A DNA stretch of 64,000 nt from Kiritimatiellia bacterium. GTDB taxonomy: Bacteria; Verrucomicrobiota; Kiritimatiellia; CAIVKH01. How positions within the stretch are numbered: the first letter of the stretch is position 1; the number at the start of each line of letters is the position of its first letter. Below, one piece after another: positions 54,854-64,000 of this stretch. Where the stretch lies: NCBI GenBank assembly GCA_027493775.1, contig JAOSKE010000003.1, forward strand, positions 1 to 64,000. The letters run 5' to 3'. The notes beneath the pieces are model-generated. The model saw only the letters and a list, made by a program, of their open reading frames with translations, was not told where the DNA came from and did no database searches. The translations under genes and the position numbers were made by a program.

Positions 54854-55858
54854 ATGAACTTCGGCAATCCATCTCATTTGCAGTGGCTCTGGCTGCTCCT
54901 CCCGCTCGGCTGGCTTTGCATCTGGCTTTTCAAGCGGCGCATGCGACAATTGCGTGAGCTGTTTTCGGCCCGTGCGCTCCCGCAACTTGCTTCTGGATGG
55001 CAACCGAAGCGCCGCGCCTATCGCCTGACCCTTTGGCTGTTTGCAATCGCCCTCCTGCTGTTTGCGCTCGCCCGTCCGCAGTGGGGCTTTCGCTGGGAAC
55101 AAACCAGCCAACGTGGACTCGATATCCTCGTTCTTCTCGATACCTCGCGCAGTATGCTTGCGGCCGACTTCAAGCCCAATCGCCTGCAACAGGCCAAGTG
55201 GGGCCTGCGGGATTTTGTGCGCGAGTTGCACGGCGACCGGGTGGGACTGATCCCTTTCGCCGGTGCGTCCTATTTGCAGTGTCCACTTACCATTGACTAT
55301 GCCGCATTTATGATGAGCCTCGAAGACGCGCGCGTTGGAATTATTCCGCGTGGCGGCACTGCAATTTCCTCCGCCCTGAAAACCGCCGTCGAGACGTTTG
55401 ATAAACAGGCAGAATCGGATCGCGTCATTCTTTTAATCACCGACGGCGAGGATCACGAAGGTCGAATCGAAGACTGGATTTCTGAATTAAAGGCAAAAAA
55501 CATCAAAGTCTATGCCATCGGCGTCGGCACGCCCGAAGGCGAGCCGATCCCCTCACCCGGTGGCGGCGCTGGCTTTCAAAAAGACGCTTCGGGCAACGTC
55601 ATTCTTTCGACCTTGCACGAAGACCCGCTGCGCAAACTCGCACTCGAAACCGGTGGCTCATTCGTACGCGCCGCGCAAGGTGACCTGGGCTTGGATCAAC
55701 TGATGAAAAAGCAATTAGCTGCGCTCACTCGTCAGGAGACGGACTCGCGTCTGGCCAAAATTTGGGACGAGCGCGCAGGTTGGTTTATCGGCCTCGCACT
55801 TTGCGCACTCGTGATTGAATCCGCCGTGCGAGAACGGCGAAGAGGCGGCGCTTCATGA
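54854..55858 (+). CDS. batB: BatB-like VWA membrane protein
   Basis: A 334-residue paralogue of the previous gene. Two N-terminal TMs (WLLLPLGWLCIWLF; LTLWLFAIALLLFALA), ARPQWGFRWE signature, MIDAS ILVLLDTSRSMLAADF, LITDGEDHEG, C-terminal TM (FIGLALCALVIESAV). Starts 0 bases after the batA stop. Confidence 0.88.
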   Translation: MNFGNPSHLQWLWLLLPLGWLCIWLFKRRMRQLRELFSARALPQLASGWQPKRRAYRLTLWLFAIALLLFALARPQWGFRWEQTSQRGLDILVLLDTSRSMLAADFKPNRLQQAKWGLRDFVRELHGDRVGLIPFAGASYLQCPLTIDYAAFMMSLEDARVGIIPRGGTAISSALKTAVETFDKQAESDRVILLITDGEDHEGRIEDWISELKAKNIKVYAIGVGTPEGEPIPSPGGGAGFQKDASGNVILSTLHEDPLRKLALETGGSFVRAAQGDLGLDQLMKKQLAALTRQETDSRLAKIWDERAGWFIGLALCALVIESAVRERRRGGAS

Positions 55859-56564
55859 AGATTTCGCTCTCCATCCTCGCTCTCCTCATCGGCGCGAGCC
55901 TCGCCCACGCTGAACCGCGAATCGCGATGCGCGACGGCACGCGCGCGTTTGAGAAGGGATTGTTCACCAACGCGGTCGCTCTCTTTAAAACTGCCGCAAA
56001 GGAAGCGCCAGCGGCGCAACTCGATCCAAGCGTCGCTCAAATGAATCGGGGGTTGCGCTCTTTCGTGACAAACAGCTCGACGCCGCCTGCGAGGCATTTC
56101 TGGCCGCACGCCTCACATCCGATCTGCACCAACAAGGAACCGCCCTCTACAACGCAGGGGTCTGTCGTCTTGAGCAGGTGCAAATGGGGTTGGAAACCGG
56201 AAGCGTTGACAGATTAGAAGAACACTTGGATCAGGCCATTGATCTTTTGGGGCGCTCGCTCCTGCTACTGCCGAATCAACCGGATACACGGCACAATCTG
56301 GAAGTAGCGCTGGCCCAGAAAGCAGCGCTCTACGCCGCGCTCGCGCAGTTGGGAATCACCCTACAGGACGCAGAGAAAATGCTCAGCGCCCATAACTTTA
56401 CGGGGATGAACGATTTGCTGAGCAAAGCGGCGGAACGCCTCGCGCCGGTATTGAAACTTGGCCGACCGGAGGCCAAAACATTCGAGCAATTTCGGACGCG
56501 ATCAGGTCAAATAGTACAGATCATCAACCCATCAACCAATATGCCGCCCGCGATTACGCCATGA
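55855..56564 (+). CDS. TPR-containing Bat operon protein, frameshifted
   Basis: Signal peptide (LSILALLIGASLAHA) then TPR-like repeats: RAFEKGLFTNAVALFKTAAK, repaired NRGVALFRDKQLDAACEAFLAAR, YNAGVCRLEQ, LLLLPNQPDTRHNLEVAL. A G5 run at 56048-56052 has lost one G, which creates the false RSFVTNSS reading to 56217. About 236 residues when repaired. Overlaps both neighbours by 4 bases. Confidence 0.8.
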
Positions 56565-57121
56565 TTCGACGTGTTGTCATTCTAGTTCTTGCGTTCGCCT
56601 CCGCTGCCTTCGCGGCGGACGACACGTCGGCCTACTATTTCGATAACGGCGCAGAGCAATACACCCGCAATGAAATTGAAACGGCCAAGAAGTGGGTGGG
56701 CGAAGGGCTGGAATTATATCCGGGCGACAAAAATCTGCTCGCGCTAAAGCAACTGATCGAGCAACAGCAGCAACAGAACCAGCAAAACCAACAGCAACAG
56801 GATCAGCAACAGCAGCAGGATCAGCAGAACGAGCAGAACCAGCAGAATCAGGACAACTCGCAAGCTCAACAGGATCAATCGCAACAAGATCAAGGCGACG
56901 ATGAGCAGCAGCAGCAAGCAGAAGCTCAGCAGCAAAATGCAGGCGATGACAAGGAAGATAAAGAAAAAGACGAACAACAGGCGCGCGCAATGACCCAGGA
57001 GGAAGCGGAGCGAATTCTGGACGCGATGCGCGAGCGCGAGTCTTCAGATCGCGCAAAAATTGCGGAAGATCGGGTTCGTCAAGAGATGGGCCGTCTGCCT
57101 ATGGTGGAGAAGGATTGGTAA
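56561..57121 (+). CDS. BatC-like exported protein with long Gln-rich tract
   Basis: A 186-residue protein: signal peptide (VVILVLAFASAAFAA), one TPR-like unit (GAEQYTRNEIETAKKWVGEG), then about 65 residues made almost only of Gln, Asn, Asp and Glu, then a charged helix (TQEEAERILDAMRERESSDRAK, DRVRQEMGRLP). The tract gives a CAG/CAA/GAT repeat block in the DNA. Bat operons often carry a TPR protein with a low-complexity charged tail at this place. Confidence 0.75.
   Translation: MIRRVVILVLAFASAAFAADDTSAYYFDNGAEQYTRNEIETAKKWVGEGLELYPGDKNLLALKQLIEQQQQQNQQNQQQQDQQQQQDQQNEQNQQNQDNSQAQQDQSQQDQGDDEQQQQAEAQQQNAGDDKEDKEKDEQQARAMTQEEAERILDAMRERESSDRAKIAEDRVRQEMGRLPMVEKDW
56758..56960 (+). repeat. CAR/GAT-rich low-complexity coding tract
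   Basis: Irregular triplet repeat (CAG, CAA, AAC, GAT) encoding the Gln-rich region of the BatC-like protein. Prone to slippage; the length may vary between strains. Confidence 0.8.
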
Positions 57122-58959
57122 TGAACCTCCATCGCTCCAGCATTTCGATTGTTCGTTTCTTTGTTCCCCTGCTGCTCGCCATTTTATGTGCGCAAGTGGC
57201 GCAAGCGTTCGACGTTGAAATGCAGATTGAGCCTCGCGTGATTCGATTGGGCGAATCCACCGTGTGCAAAATTATTTTACACGATGCCGGTCGCGTTCAG
57301 CCGCCCAGCCTGCCCGCGCTTGCCGGTTTCGACATTGTATCCACGGGGCAGGAGCAAAGTTTTCAGTTCAACAACGGTCACCGATCCTCGCAAGTGGCAT
57401 ACACGTTCCAACTCACCCCACAAGCAGCCGGCGACTTTCAAATCGGGCCATTCCGATACGACACCGGGCAAGGCGCAGTGGATATACCGGCCATTCAGGT
57501 GCAGGTGTTAGCGCCGGACAACCCCGCTACGCCGCAACAAGCGCAAAAGCTCAGCGACTTAATGTATGCCACGCTCACGATCAATCGCCCGACTCTCTAT
57601 ACCCACGAGGTGTTCGATCTCACACTGAATTTATATATCCAATCCAACCTGAGCATTGATCGCAACGTAGGATTGGTTGATTTTGAGACAACCGGTTTGT
57701 CGATCGAGGGCTTTCAAGAAATTGGCGGCTCGCGCGAAGCCGTGGATGGCACGATTTATGATGTGCGCCGTTTCCGTACAAAAGTAACCGCTCTCGCATC
57801 CGGCACGTTCAACCTCGCGCCGCGCTTGCGTGTGAACATCATTGTGCCGAGCGACAGAACGCGCCGCCGCGATTCATTTTTCGGCGACGGTTTCTTTGGT
57901 GTCTTTGACAGCCCCTTCAATCGTGTGGAAACCCGTCCACAAATCGTAGAGACCCGCCCCCTCTCGCTTCAAATCAGCGATCTTCCGACAGAGGGGCGGC
58001 CCTCCTCATTTTCCGGCGCGGTCGGCCGTTATTCTTTCGATGTCGCGGCCGCCCCTCTTGATCTGCGCGTCGGCGAGCCGATTACACTGACCATGCGTAT
58101 TCAGGGCAACGGCAGCATGGATGCGATCAGTGCGCCAAAGGTGAACCTCACAGATGACTTCAGAAGTTATGACGCGCGGCTGATCGAACAGCAGCCGAAC
58201 GCTGGATTGAAGATGTTTGAACAAGTAATCATTCCGCGAAAAACAAGCATCAAGGAATTGCCAGCGATTTCATTTTCGTACTTCGACACCGATCGCGGCA
58301 AATACGAAACGATTGTTCGGGGCCCGTTTCCATTGACCCTCGCTGCAGCTCCGGACGGAACCGCAACACCTGTTGTTCAAGCAGCAAACAACCCTATCAC
58401 GCCGACGAAAGCAGAACCGCTTGGCAGCGACTTGGTGTATTTGAAGACTGCACCAAAGCACTGGAAGCAAGCGAAAGATGGTGAACAGAACTTTGCTGCC
58501 CTCGATACAGCGATCACCGCATTGCCCGCCCTCGCACTGATTGCAGTTTTCGGTTATGTACGGCGTCGCGAACACGCTCAGCAGAATCCACACGAAGGGC
58601 GACGTCGCCGTGCGCCGCGCAAGGCCCGCGCGGGGTTGGCGCGATGCAACCAGTTCATCAAGAGCGGCGACATCCACGGTGCAGTGCAGGCGCTCTCCGA
58701 TGCGTTGAGTCAGTTCTACGGCCCGTTATTAAATTTGCCGCCGGGCCAAATTTCGGCGGATATTGTTTGTCGTCGCTTGGAAGAGCGCGGCCTGTCACAG
58801 GGCGATTCGCTTGCTCTACAAAATGTTTTTGCAACGTGTGAACGACTGCGTTATAGCGGTTCAGGCTCGCCGAGCAGCGAGTCCGCAGCCAAAGAACTAG
58901 AACAAGTCGCAGATAAACTGAGCGAACTACTTCGTGAAAGCCAGAAGGTGATGCGATGA
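57121..58959 (+). CDS. batD: BatD-like protein (oxygen tolerance)
   Basis: A 612-residue protein; the start MNLHRSSISIVRFF sits right after the previous stop. Signal peptide ends AQVAQA; long region of immunoglobulin-like beta domains (VIRLGESTVCKIILHD, FNNGHRSSQVAYTFQL, PITLTMRIQGNGSMDAI); TM near residue 465 (TALPALALIAVFGYV); cytoplasmic helical tail (ALSDALSQFYGPLLNLPPGQ, LQNVFATCERLRYSG). Typical BatD. Overlaps batE by 4 bases. Confidence 0.9.
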   Translation: MNLHRSSISIVRFFVPLLLAILCAQVAQAFDVEMQIEPRVIRLGESTVCKIILHDAGRVQPPSLPALAGFDIVSTGQEQSFQFNNGHRSSQVAYTFQLTPQAAGDFQIGPFRYDTGQGAVDIPAIQVQVLAPDNPATPQQAQKLSDLMYATLTINRPTLYTHEVFDLTLNLYIQSNLSIDRNVGLVDFETTGLSIEGFQEIGGSREAVDGTIYDVRRFRTKVTALASGTFNLAPRLRVNIIVPSDRTRRRDSFFGDGFFGVFDSPFNRVETRPQIVETRPLSLQISDLPTEGRPSSFSGAVGRYSFDVAAAPLDLRVGEPITLTMRIQGNGSMDAISAPKVNLTDDFRSYDARLIEQQPNAGLKMFEQVIIPRKTSIKELPAISFSYFDTDRGKYETIVRGPFPLTLAAAPDGTATPVVQAANNPITPTKAEPLGSDLVYLKTAPKHWKQAKDGEQNFAALDTAITALPALALIAVFGYVRRREHAQQNPHEGRRRRAPRKARAGLARCNQFIKSGDIHGAVQALSDALSQFYGPLLNLPPGQISADIVCRRLEERGLSQGDSLALQNVFATCERLRYSGSGSPSSESAAKELEQVADKLSELLRESQKVMR

Positions 58960-59695
58960 AACGCCTCGCCTTGATTCTTCTATTTGTTACGACGCTTCAG
59001 GGATTCTCGGAATTTTCAACAGAGGCGCCCCAAGCGCGTTTCGATGCCGCGCACCAAGCGTACGATAGCGGCCGGTATTCCGACGCCATCGCGTTGTACG
59101 ATGGCTTAATTGCCGATCACTGGCAGGCGGCAGAAGTGTATTTCAACCGTGGCAACGCCCTTGCCAAAATAGGGAAAATGGGTGAAGCCATTGCAAGCTA
59201 TGAAATGGCATTGCTCATCAATCCACGCGATGCAGACGCAACTGCCAATCTAAAATTTCTTCGTGACCAGGTGGGCCTGCCCGCGCCGGAACAGAACCTG
59301 CTGGCGCGACTCTCCGTTCACTACACCTCCACCGAATGGCGGGCTGCCGCTCAGGCGTTATGGTGGATTTTCGTCGCCCTGATGTCGGCCTATTGGCTGA
59401 TGAGCAGTCGGCCTTATTGGCTGCGACAATGCGCCCTGTTCGCGGGCGTCCTGCTTGCGGTCTCACTCACCGGATTCACCTACGGTTGGTGGCAACAGCG
59501 CAGCCCGTTGGTCGTCGTGACAAAAAGCGATGTCCACGCATTATTCGCCCCCTCCCCGACGCCACCCCCTTCTTTGACACACCGGAAGGAAGCACACTCC
59601 GGCTCGTTGAGCGGACGGGCGATTGGTTGCGGGTGCGAGCTGGCAAACAAATTGGCTGGATTCCGGCTGAATCATGTTCCACAGTGGGCCTTTGA
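58956..59695 (+). CDS. batE: BatE-like TPR-SH3 membrane protein, frameshifted
   Basis: Signal (LALILLFVTTLQGF), TPR pair (AHQAYDSGRYSDAIALYDGL, VYFNRGNALAKIGKMGEAIA), two TMs (ALWWIFVALMSAYWLM; LFAGVLLAVSLTGFTYGW), then after an indel in the C5 run about 59548-59552 an SH3-like domain (TPFFDTPEGSTLRLVERTGDWL, KQIGWIPAESCSTV). About 247 residues when repaired. The end overlaps the small membrane gene. Confidence 0.82.
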
Positions 59696-59931
59696 AGGCT
59701 TTGACGTGTTTTGTCGAAAAAGTGCGCAGCCCACGAGTCCATCCAGTTCGCGGATTATGCATAACCGGTCTGTTAATTTTAGTGACCGGCATAGCTGTTG
59801 CGTATCTCATCCGTGAAGAAAGTTTGCTCATCGTTCAAGACGAACGTTTTCGCATTGTCTTGCTCTTCACCGCAACTGCGGCTGGCCTCTGTTTCATCGC
59901 CGCATCCGCGCGCTTTTGGATGCGGCATTAG
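59674..59931 (+). CDS. Small membrane protein, last gene of the Bat operon
   Basis: 85 residues with two TM helices (LCITGLLILVTGIAVAYLI; IVLLFTATAAGLCFIAASA). The ATG lies 22 bases inside the end of batE. Not a recognised family; could also start a little later. Confidence comes from the coupled position and clear helices. Confidence 0.55.
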   Translation: MFHSGPLKALTCFVEKVRSPRVHPVRGLCITGLLILVTGIAVAYLIREESLLIVQDERFRIVLLFTATAAGLCFIAASARFWMRH

Positions 59932-59965
59932 CCGTTCTCTTAAACACAGCGGGGCTATCGCAGCC

Positions 59966-61123
59966 CTACGACCGGCTCCGCAAGCTGGTGTTCGGAGAGA
60001 GCGGCAAATTCGGCGCACTGATGTAATGGCGTTCACAGTCTGCGTGAATGCTGGTCAACATTTCGTACGGGATAGTTTTCGCAAGACGGGCGAGTTCATC
60101 CGCCCAGATGGACTCACCCGCCTGCTCGCCGATCAATACCGCCTCGTCGCCGGGCGCAACGTCTGCATCGGGTCCACAATCCACGGTGATCCAGTTCATA
60201 CTCACCCGGCCGACAACTGCGCATCGCCTTCCGCGAATGAGCACAAATCCTTTATTGCTCAGCGCACGGTGGTAGCCGTCCACGTATCCGACTGCCAGTG
60301 TCGCCAGAGTGGTCGGCGCGGGCGTTATATGCGTGCTATAGTAGCCGACAGGAAAATCCGCAGGAACGCGCTTCACCTGCATGACACCCGTTCGCCATTG
60401 GAGGACAGGCTGAGTCGCCGCGCGAATTCCGCGTTCACTCGTGCCATAGCCGTATGCAGCGATTCCCACCCGGACCCCATCAAGGTCCCAGTCGGAGCGG
60501 TATAAAAACGCGCGGCTTCCAGAAACGTGCCGAAATAGTGGCCCATTCGCTTGTTTCTTGATCTGTGCCTCGACTTCAAAGAAATGCGCCATCTGCTCTG
60601 TACCCAGAGACGGCTTGCGAGGCTCGTAGGAAGCAAGGTGTGTACACAGCCCGACAATTTCCAGTCCCGGGTCTTTCGACAAACGGCCATACGCGCCCAC
60701 CGCATCCTGCCACTGCACACCGAAGCGCCCCATCCCCGTATCCACCTTTAGATGCGCCTTCAGCACATGGCCCTGTGCGCGAGCGGCACGAGCGAGTGCG
60801 TGACCGTGCGCTTCATCCACGATGATCGGCAAAACCCGGTGATCCAACAAGGCACGAATATCTTCCGGCGCGACCGCACCGAGAACGAGAATCTGTGCGT
60901 CTTCGCATGCGGCGCGAACCTGCAAGGCTTCGCTGATATACGCAACGGCAAACCAGCGCACGCCGGAGCGAGCGGCTTGTCGGGCAATGGGAGTAATGCC
61001 GTGTCCGTACGCATTCGCCTTCGCCACCAGCATCAAAGAGGTGTGCGAATCAAGCGCTTCGCGAAGTGTACGAAGGTTGCGATCAAGCACCGCCAAATCA
61101 ATTTGAACCCATGGAGTAAGCAT
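59966..61123 (-). CDS. alr: Alanine racemase
   Basis: A 385-residue PLP enzyme. The PLP-Lys motif is LVAKANAYGHG; other landmarks are LKVDTGMGRFG, GIAAYGYGTS, TLAVGYVDGYHRALSN (family GYADG variant) and RVSMNWITVD. Makes D-Ala for peptidoglycan in the cytoplasm. Gene intact; upstream is tRNA-Arg. The last 15 residues (SPNTSLRSRS) extend past the usual end. Confidence 0.93.
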   Translation of the reverse strand: MLTPWVQIDLAVLDRNLRTLREALDSHTSLMLVAKANAYGHGITPIARQAARSGVRWFAVAYISEALQVRAACEDAQILVLGAVAPEDIRALLDHRVLPIIVDEAHGHALARAARAQGHVLKAHLKVDTGMGRFGVQWQDAVGAYGRLSKDPGLEIVGLCTHLASYEPRKPSLGTEQMAHFFEVEAQIKKQANGPLFRHVSGSRAFLYRSDWDLDGVRVGIAAYGYGTSERGIRAATQPVLQWRTGVMQVKRVPADFPVGYYSTHITPAPTTLATLAVGYVDGYHRALSNKGFVLIRGRRCAVVGRVSMNWITVDCGPDADVAPGDEAVLIGEQAGESIWADELARLAKTIPYEMLTSIHADCERHYISAPNLPLSPNTSLRSRS

Positions 61124-61137
61124 TGTGAATAAAATCC

Positions 61138-61214
<77 letters not shown>

Positions 61215-61310
61215 AAACCTCTTCGCAATAAAGCACAGCAATATGCAGGCGACCAAATATATTTTCTCGTGCCAACAACGATCCCCTCTGGCTCCGTAGA
61301 AACAGGCTAA

Positions 61311-61931
61311 CTACCCTGCAATCCGAGCAAATCCACGTTTCCCAGCACGAATCACCATTCCGGGTCGCACGACAATCGTCGCATGGGGATCACTCACCCG
61401 CTTATCATCAATCCTGACTCCACCCTGTTGCACCAAGCGCCGACCCTCCCCATTGCTCGCTACAAGTCTGCACTGTACCAACAGCGCAACGACTCCCAAC
61501 TCGGCTTCCGCAATTTCGACTGAAGGAATATCGCTTGGCACTTCGCTCTGCGAAAAAACACGCGCGAACTCGGTAGAGGCGTCTTCCGCCGCGGCTGTCC
61601 CGTGGAAGCGCGCAACGATCCGTTTCGCCAACTCATCCTTCGCCGCACGTGGATGCACCTGTTTCTGATGCACGATTTCCGCATCATCTGCACACAGCAC
61701 CAGCGAATAATAGCGCCACATCAGTTCATCGCTAACCGACATCACCTTCCCGAACATATCCCGTGCGGAATCCGTGACGCCAATGTAGTTGTTGAGGCTC
61801 TTGCTCATCTTATGGACGCCATCCAAGCCTTCGAGCAGCGGCAACGTCATAATGACCTGTGGCGGCTGGCCGGATTCTTTTTGCAACTCGCGGCCGAGGA
61901 GAAGATTGAATAGTTGATCCGTCCCGCCCAA
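61311..61931 (-). CDS. tyrS: Tyrosyl-tRNA synthetase, C-terminal part (frameshifted)
   Basis: Contains the KMSKS signature ([14 protein letters not shown]) and a C-terminal S4 RNA-binding domain ([18 protein letters not shown]). The frame begins [11 protein letters not shown], which completes YDSVMV-GAD of the upstream frame. The indel is in a GTGCGGGG context near 61945. The TyrZ-type enzyme attaches Tyr to its tRNA. The gene really spans 61311-62475. Confidence 0.9.
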   Translation of the reverse strand: MGGTDQLFNLLLGRELQKESGQPPQVIMTLPLLEGLDGVHKMSKSLNNYIGVTDSARDMFGKVMSVSDELMWRYYSLVLCADDAEIVHQKQVHPRAAKDELAKRIVARFHGTAAAEDASTEFARVFSQSEVPSDIPSVEIAEAELGVVALLVQCRLVASNGEGRRLVQQGGVRIDDKRVSDPHATIVVRPGMVIRAGKRGFARIAG

Positions 61932-61932
61932 T

Positions 61933-62493
<561 letters not shown>

Positions 62494-62511
62494 TCAGGAC
62501 GTGAAGAGCAA

Positions 62512-62934
62512 CTACACGCCTAATTTCTTAAACGCCCCATCGAGTGTGTGCCAAGGCATCGTCGCACATTTGACGCGGAGGGGATATTCCCGAACGCCGC
62601 TGAGCGCGGTCAGATCGCCCAGCTCGTCCTCGGATAATTCCGGGCCGCCGCGCATCATTTCTTCGAAAGCGGCGGAAAAGCGACGGGCTTCCTCCACCGT
62701 ACGCCCGACCATTTTCTCGGCCATGATGGAGGCGGAAGCGGAGCAAATTGCGCAGCCTTGACAGTCAATTTCAATGTCCGCCACGCGACCGTCCTCAACG
62801 CGGACATTGAGCTTCATGTGATCGCCGCACGTGGGGTTCTCTTCGTCAATCAGCGCCTCGCCGTCGCCAAGAGTCCGCGCATGGCGCGGGTTGCGATAGT
62901 GATCCAGAATTATTTCCTGATACAGCTCATCCAT
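62512..62934 (-). CDS. sufU: SufU-type Fe-S scaffold/sulfur acceptor
   Basis: About 140 residues from MDELYQEIILDHYRNPRH (ATG overlapping the sufS stop by 8 bases). Three Cys sites of the zinc/Fe-S pocket: NPTCGD, CQGCAICSASAS, RVKCATMPWHTL. Accepts sulfur from SufS for Fe-S cluster building. Usual length. Confidence 0.92.
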   Translation of the reverse strand: MDELYQEIILDHYRNPRHARTLGDGEALIDEENPTCGDHMKLNVRVEDGRVADIEIDCQGCAICSASASIMAEKMVGRTVEEARRFSAAFEEMMRGGPELSEDELGDLTALSGVREYPLRVKCATMPWHTLDGAFKKLGV

Positions 62935-64000
62935 TTGCACGGTGGAAAAACTCCCGAACGCCAATCAGCGATTTTGCGAGAACATCCACTTCTTCGCGGG
63001 TGTTATAGAAATAGGGCGACGCACGACTCAGCGCCGTCACGCCGCGCACGCGCATCAACGGTTGTGCGCACATATGACCGGCGCGAATGGCGATTCCGTC
63101 GCGATCAAGAAAGTGCGAGACATCGTGCGGATGCACTCCCTCGATGGAGAAAGAAATCGCCCCACCCCGCTCACGAGCGTGGCCGTGTATCTGAAGGTCT
63201 GGAATTGTTTCCAACTGTTCGATGGCATAAGACGTCAGTTCCTGTTCGTACGCGTGAATCGCATCCATCCCAACGGATTTCAAATAATCCACCGCCGCGC
63301 CAATTCCAATTGCTCCGGCGATGTTCGGTGTTCCGGCCTCAAACTTGTGTGGCAAATCCGCCCACGTCGCATCCGTCAGCGTGACCTTATTGATCATTTC
63401 GCCGCCGCCCAAAAACGGATCCATCTCCTCCAACAGAGATTCGCGTGCGTAAAGGATCCCGACTCCAGTCGGCGCGCACATCTTATGGCCCGAAAAGGCG
63501 TAAAAATCGCAATCCAACTCCTGCATATCCACCGGCAAATGCGGGGCGCTCTGCGCACCGTCGAGCAGGACAACTGCGCCGACAGCGTGGGCGGCCCGCA
63601 CCAGGTCGCGGGCGGGATTAATGGTTCCCAACACGTTCGACATGTGCGCGACGGCGAGTATCTTCACGCTCGGCGTCAACAATTTGTGGAAGGCATCCAT
63701 ATCCAATTCGCCGGTTGACGTAAGTGGAATGAATTTCAGCTTTGCGCCCGTGCGCTTTGCAACAAGCTGCCACGGCACAATGTTGCTGTGGTGCTCCATT
63801 TCAGAGATCAAAATTTCGTCGCCGGCTCTCAAATAGCGGTCGCCCCATGAATGGGCAACGAGATTAATGCTCTCCGTCGTGCCGCGCGTGAAAATCACAC
63901 TCCGCTCGCTCGGGGCATTAATAAACGCCGCGACTTTTACGCGCGCCTCCTCGTAGGCCGCTGTCGCCAGTTCGCCGAGACGATGGATCGCGCGATGAAC
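62927..64000 (-). CDS. sufS: SufS cysteine desulfurase (5' end beyond window)
   Basis: Partial gene: open frame to the window's right edge. FTRGTTESINLVAHSW, EMEHHSNIVPWQ, SGHKMCAPTGVG (PLP Lys), and catalytic Cys in RAGHMCAQPLMR. Takes sulfur from Cys for Fe-S clusters and passes it to SufU, encoded directly behind with an overlapping start. About 357 residues are visible. Confidence 0.93.
   Translation of the reverse strand, partial: VHRAIHRLGELATAAYEEARVKVAAFINAPSERSVIFTRGTTESINLVAHSWGDRYLRAGDEILISEMEHHSNIVPWQLVAKRTGAKLKFIPLTSTGELDMDAFHKLLTPSVKILAVAHMSNVLGTINPARDLVRAAHAVGAVVLLDGAQSAPHLPVDMQELDCDFYAFSGHKMCAPTGVGILYARESLLEEMDPFLGGGEMINKVTLTDATWADLPHKFEAGTPNIAGAIGIGAAVDYLKSVGMDAIHAYEQELTSYAIEQLETIPDLQIHGHARERGGAISFSIEGVHPHDVSHFLDRDGIAIRAGHMCAQPLMRVRGVTALSRASPYFYNTREEVDVLAKSLIGVREFFHRANG

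Overview
The window reads as a chromosomal segment of a moderately GC-rich bacterium. The RHS and thrombospondin-type-3/beta-helix exported proteins at the left edge, whose YD-repeat core is rich in 'TN' motifs, together with a clade II nitrous oxide reductase cluster and a Bat (MoxR/VWA) operon, suggest the PVC superphylum (Verrucomicrobiota or Kiritimatiellota). That placement is an inference from protein style, not a measured phylogeny. At least sixteen genes are broken by a single-base indel, mostly in homopolymer runs, including the normally essential tyrS. The sequence therefore looks like uncorrected long-read or homopolymer-error-prone assembly, and most broken frames are probably artefacts.

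Layout. 0-8.6 kb (minus): a large exported RHS/YD-repeat protein and an exported calcium-binding/beta-helix protein. 8.7-29.1 kb (minus): one tightly coupled operon with four 4-base-overlapping glycosyltransferase genes plus an O-antigen-polymerase-like gene, a further glycosyltransferase, a TylF-type methyltransferase, a roughly 4000-residue NRPS-PKS megasynthase (FT-like, A, PCP, KS, AT, ACP, aminotransferase, C, A, PCP, TE) and a WcaF-like acetyltransferase. This mixture of exopolysaccharide-type and beta-amino-acid peptide genes is the most unusual part of the window. 29.2-32.7 kb: a DUF6492 gene and the complete AmmeMemoRadiSam triad. 32.9-39.2 kb (minus): cytochrome c, nosZ (clade II), nosB-like, nosL, nosD, nosF, nosY, for N2O reduction.

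40-49.2 kb (plus) is a defence island. A type IIG-like restriction-modification gene is split by an ISL3-family element with an exact 8-bp target duplication; it is translationally coupled to a SIR2-domain gene and a TIR gene. These are followed by an HsdR remnant and an ImmA/DUF4411 toxin-antitoxin-like pair, and the island ends at a tRNA-Ser gene.

49.7-59.9 kb (plus): a CsgG-like exported protein, trmL, then the Bat operon (moxR, DUF58, a membrane protein, two VWA proteins, TPR and Gln-rich proteins, BatD, BatE and a small membrane protein). 59.9-64 kb (minus): alr, tRNA-Arg, tyrS, sufU and a partial sufS that runs off the right edge.
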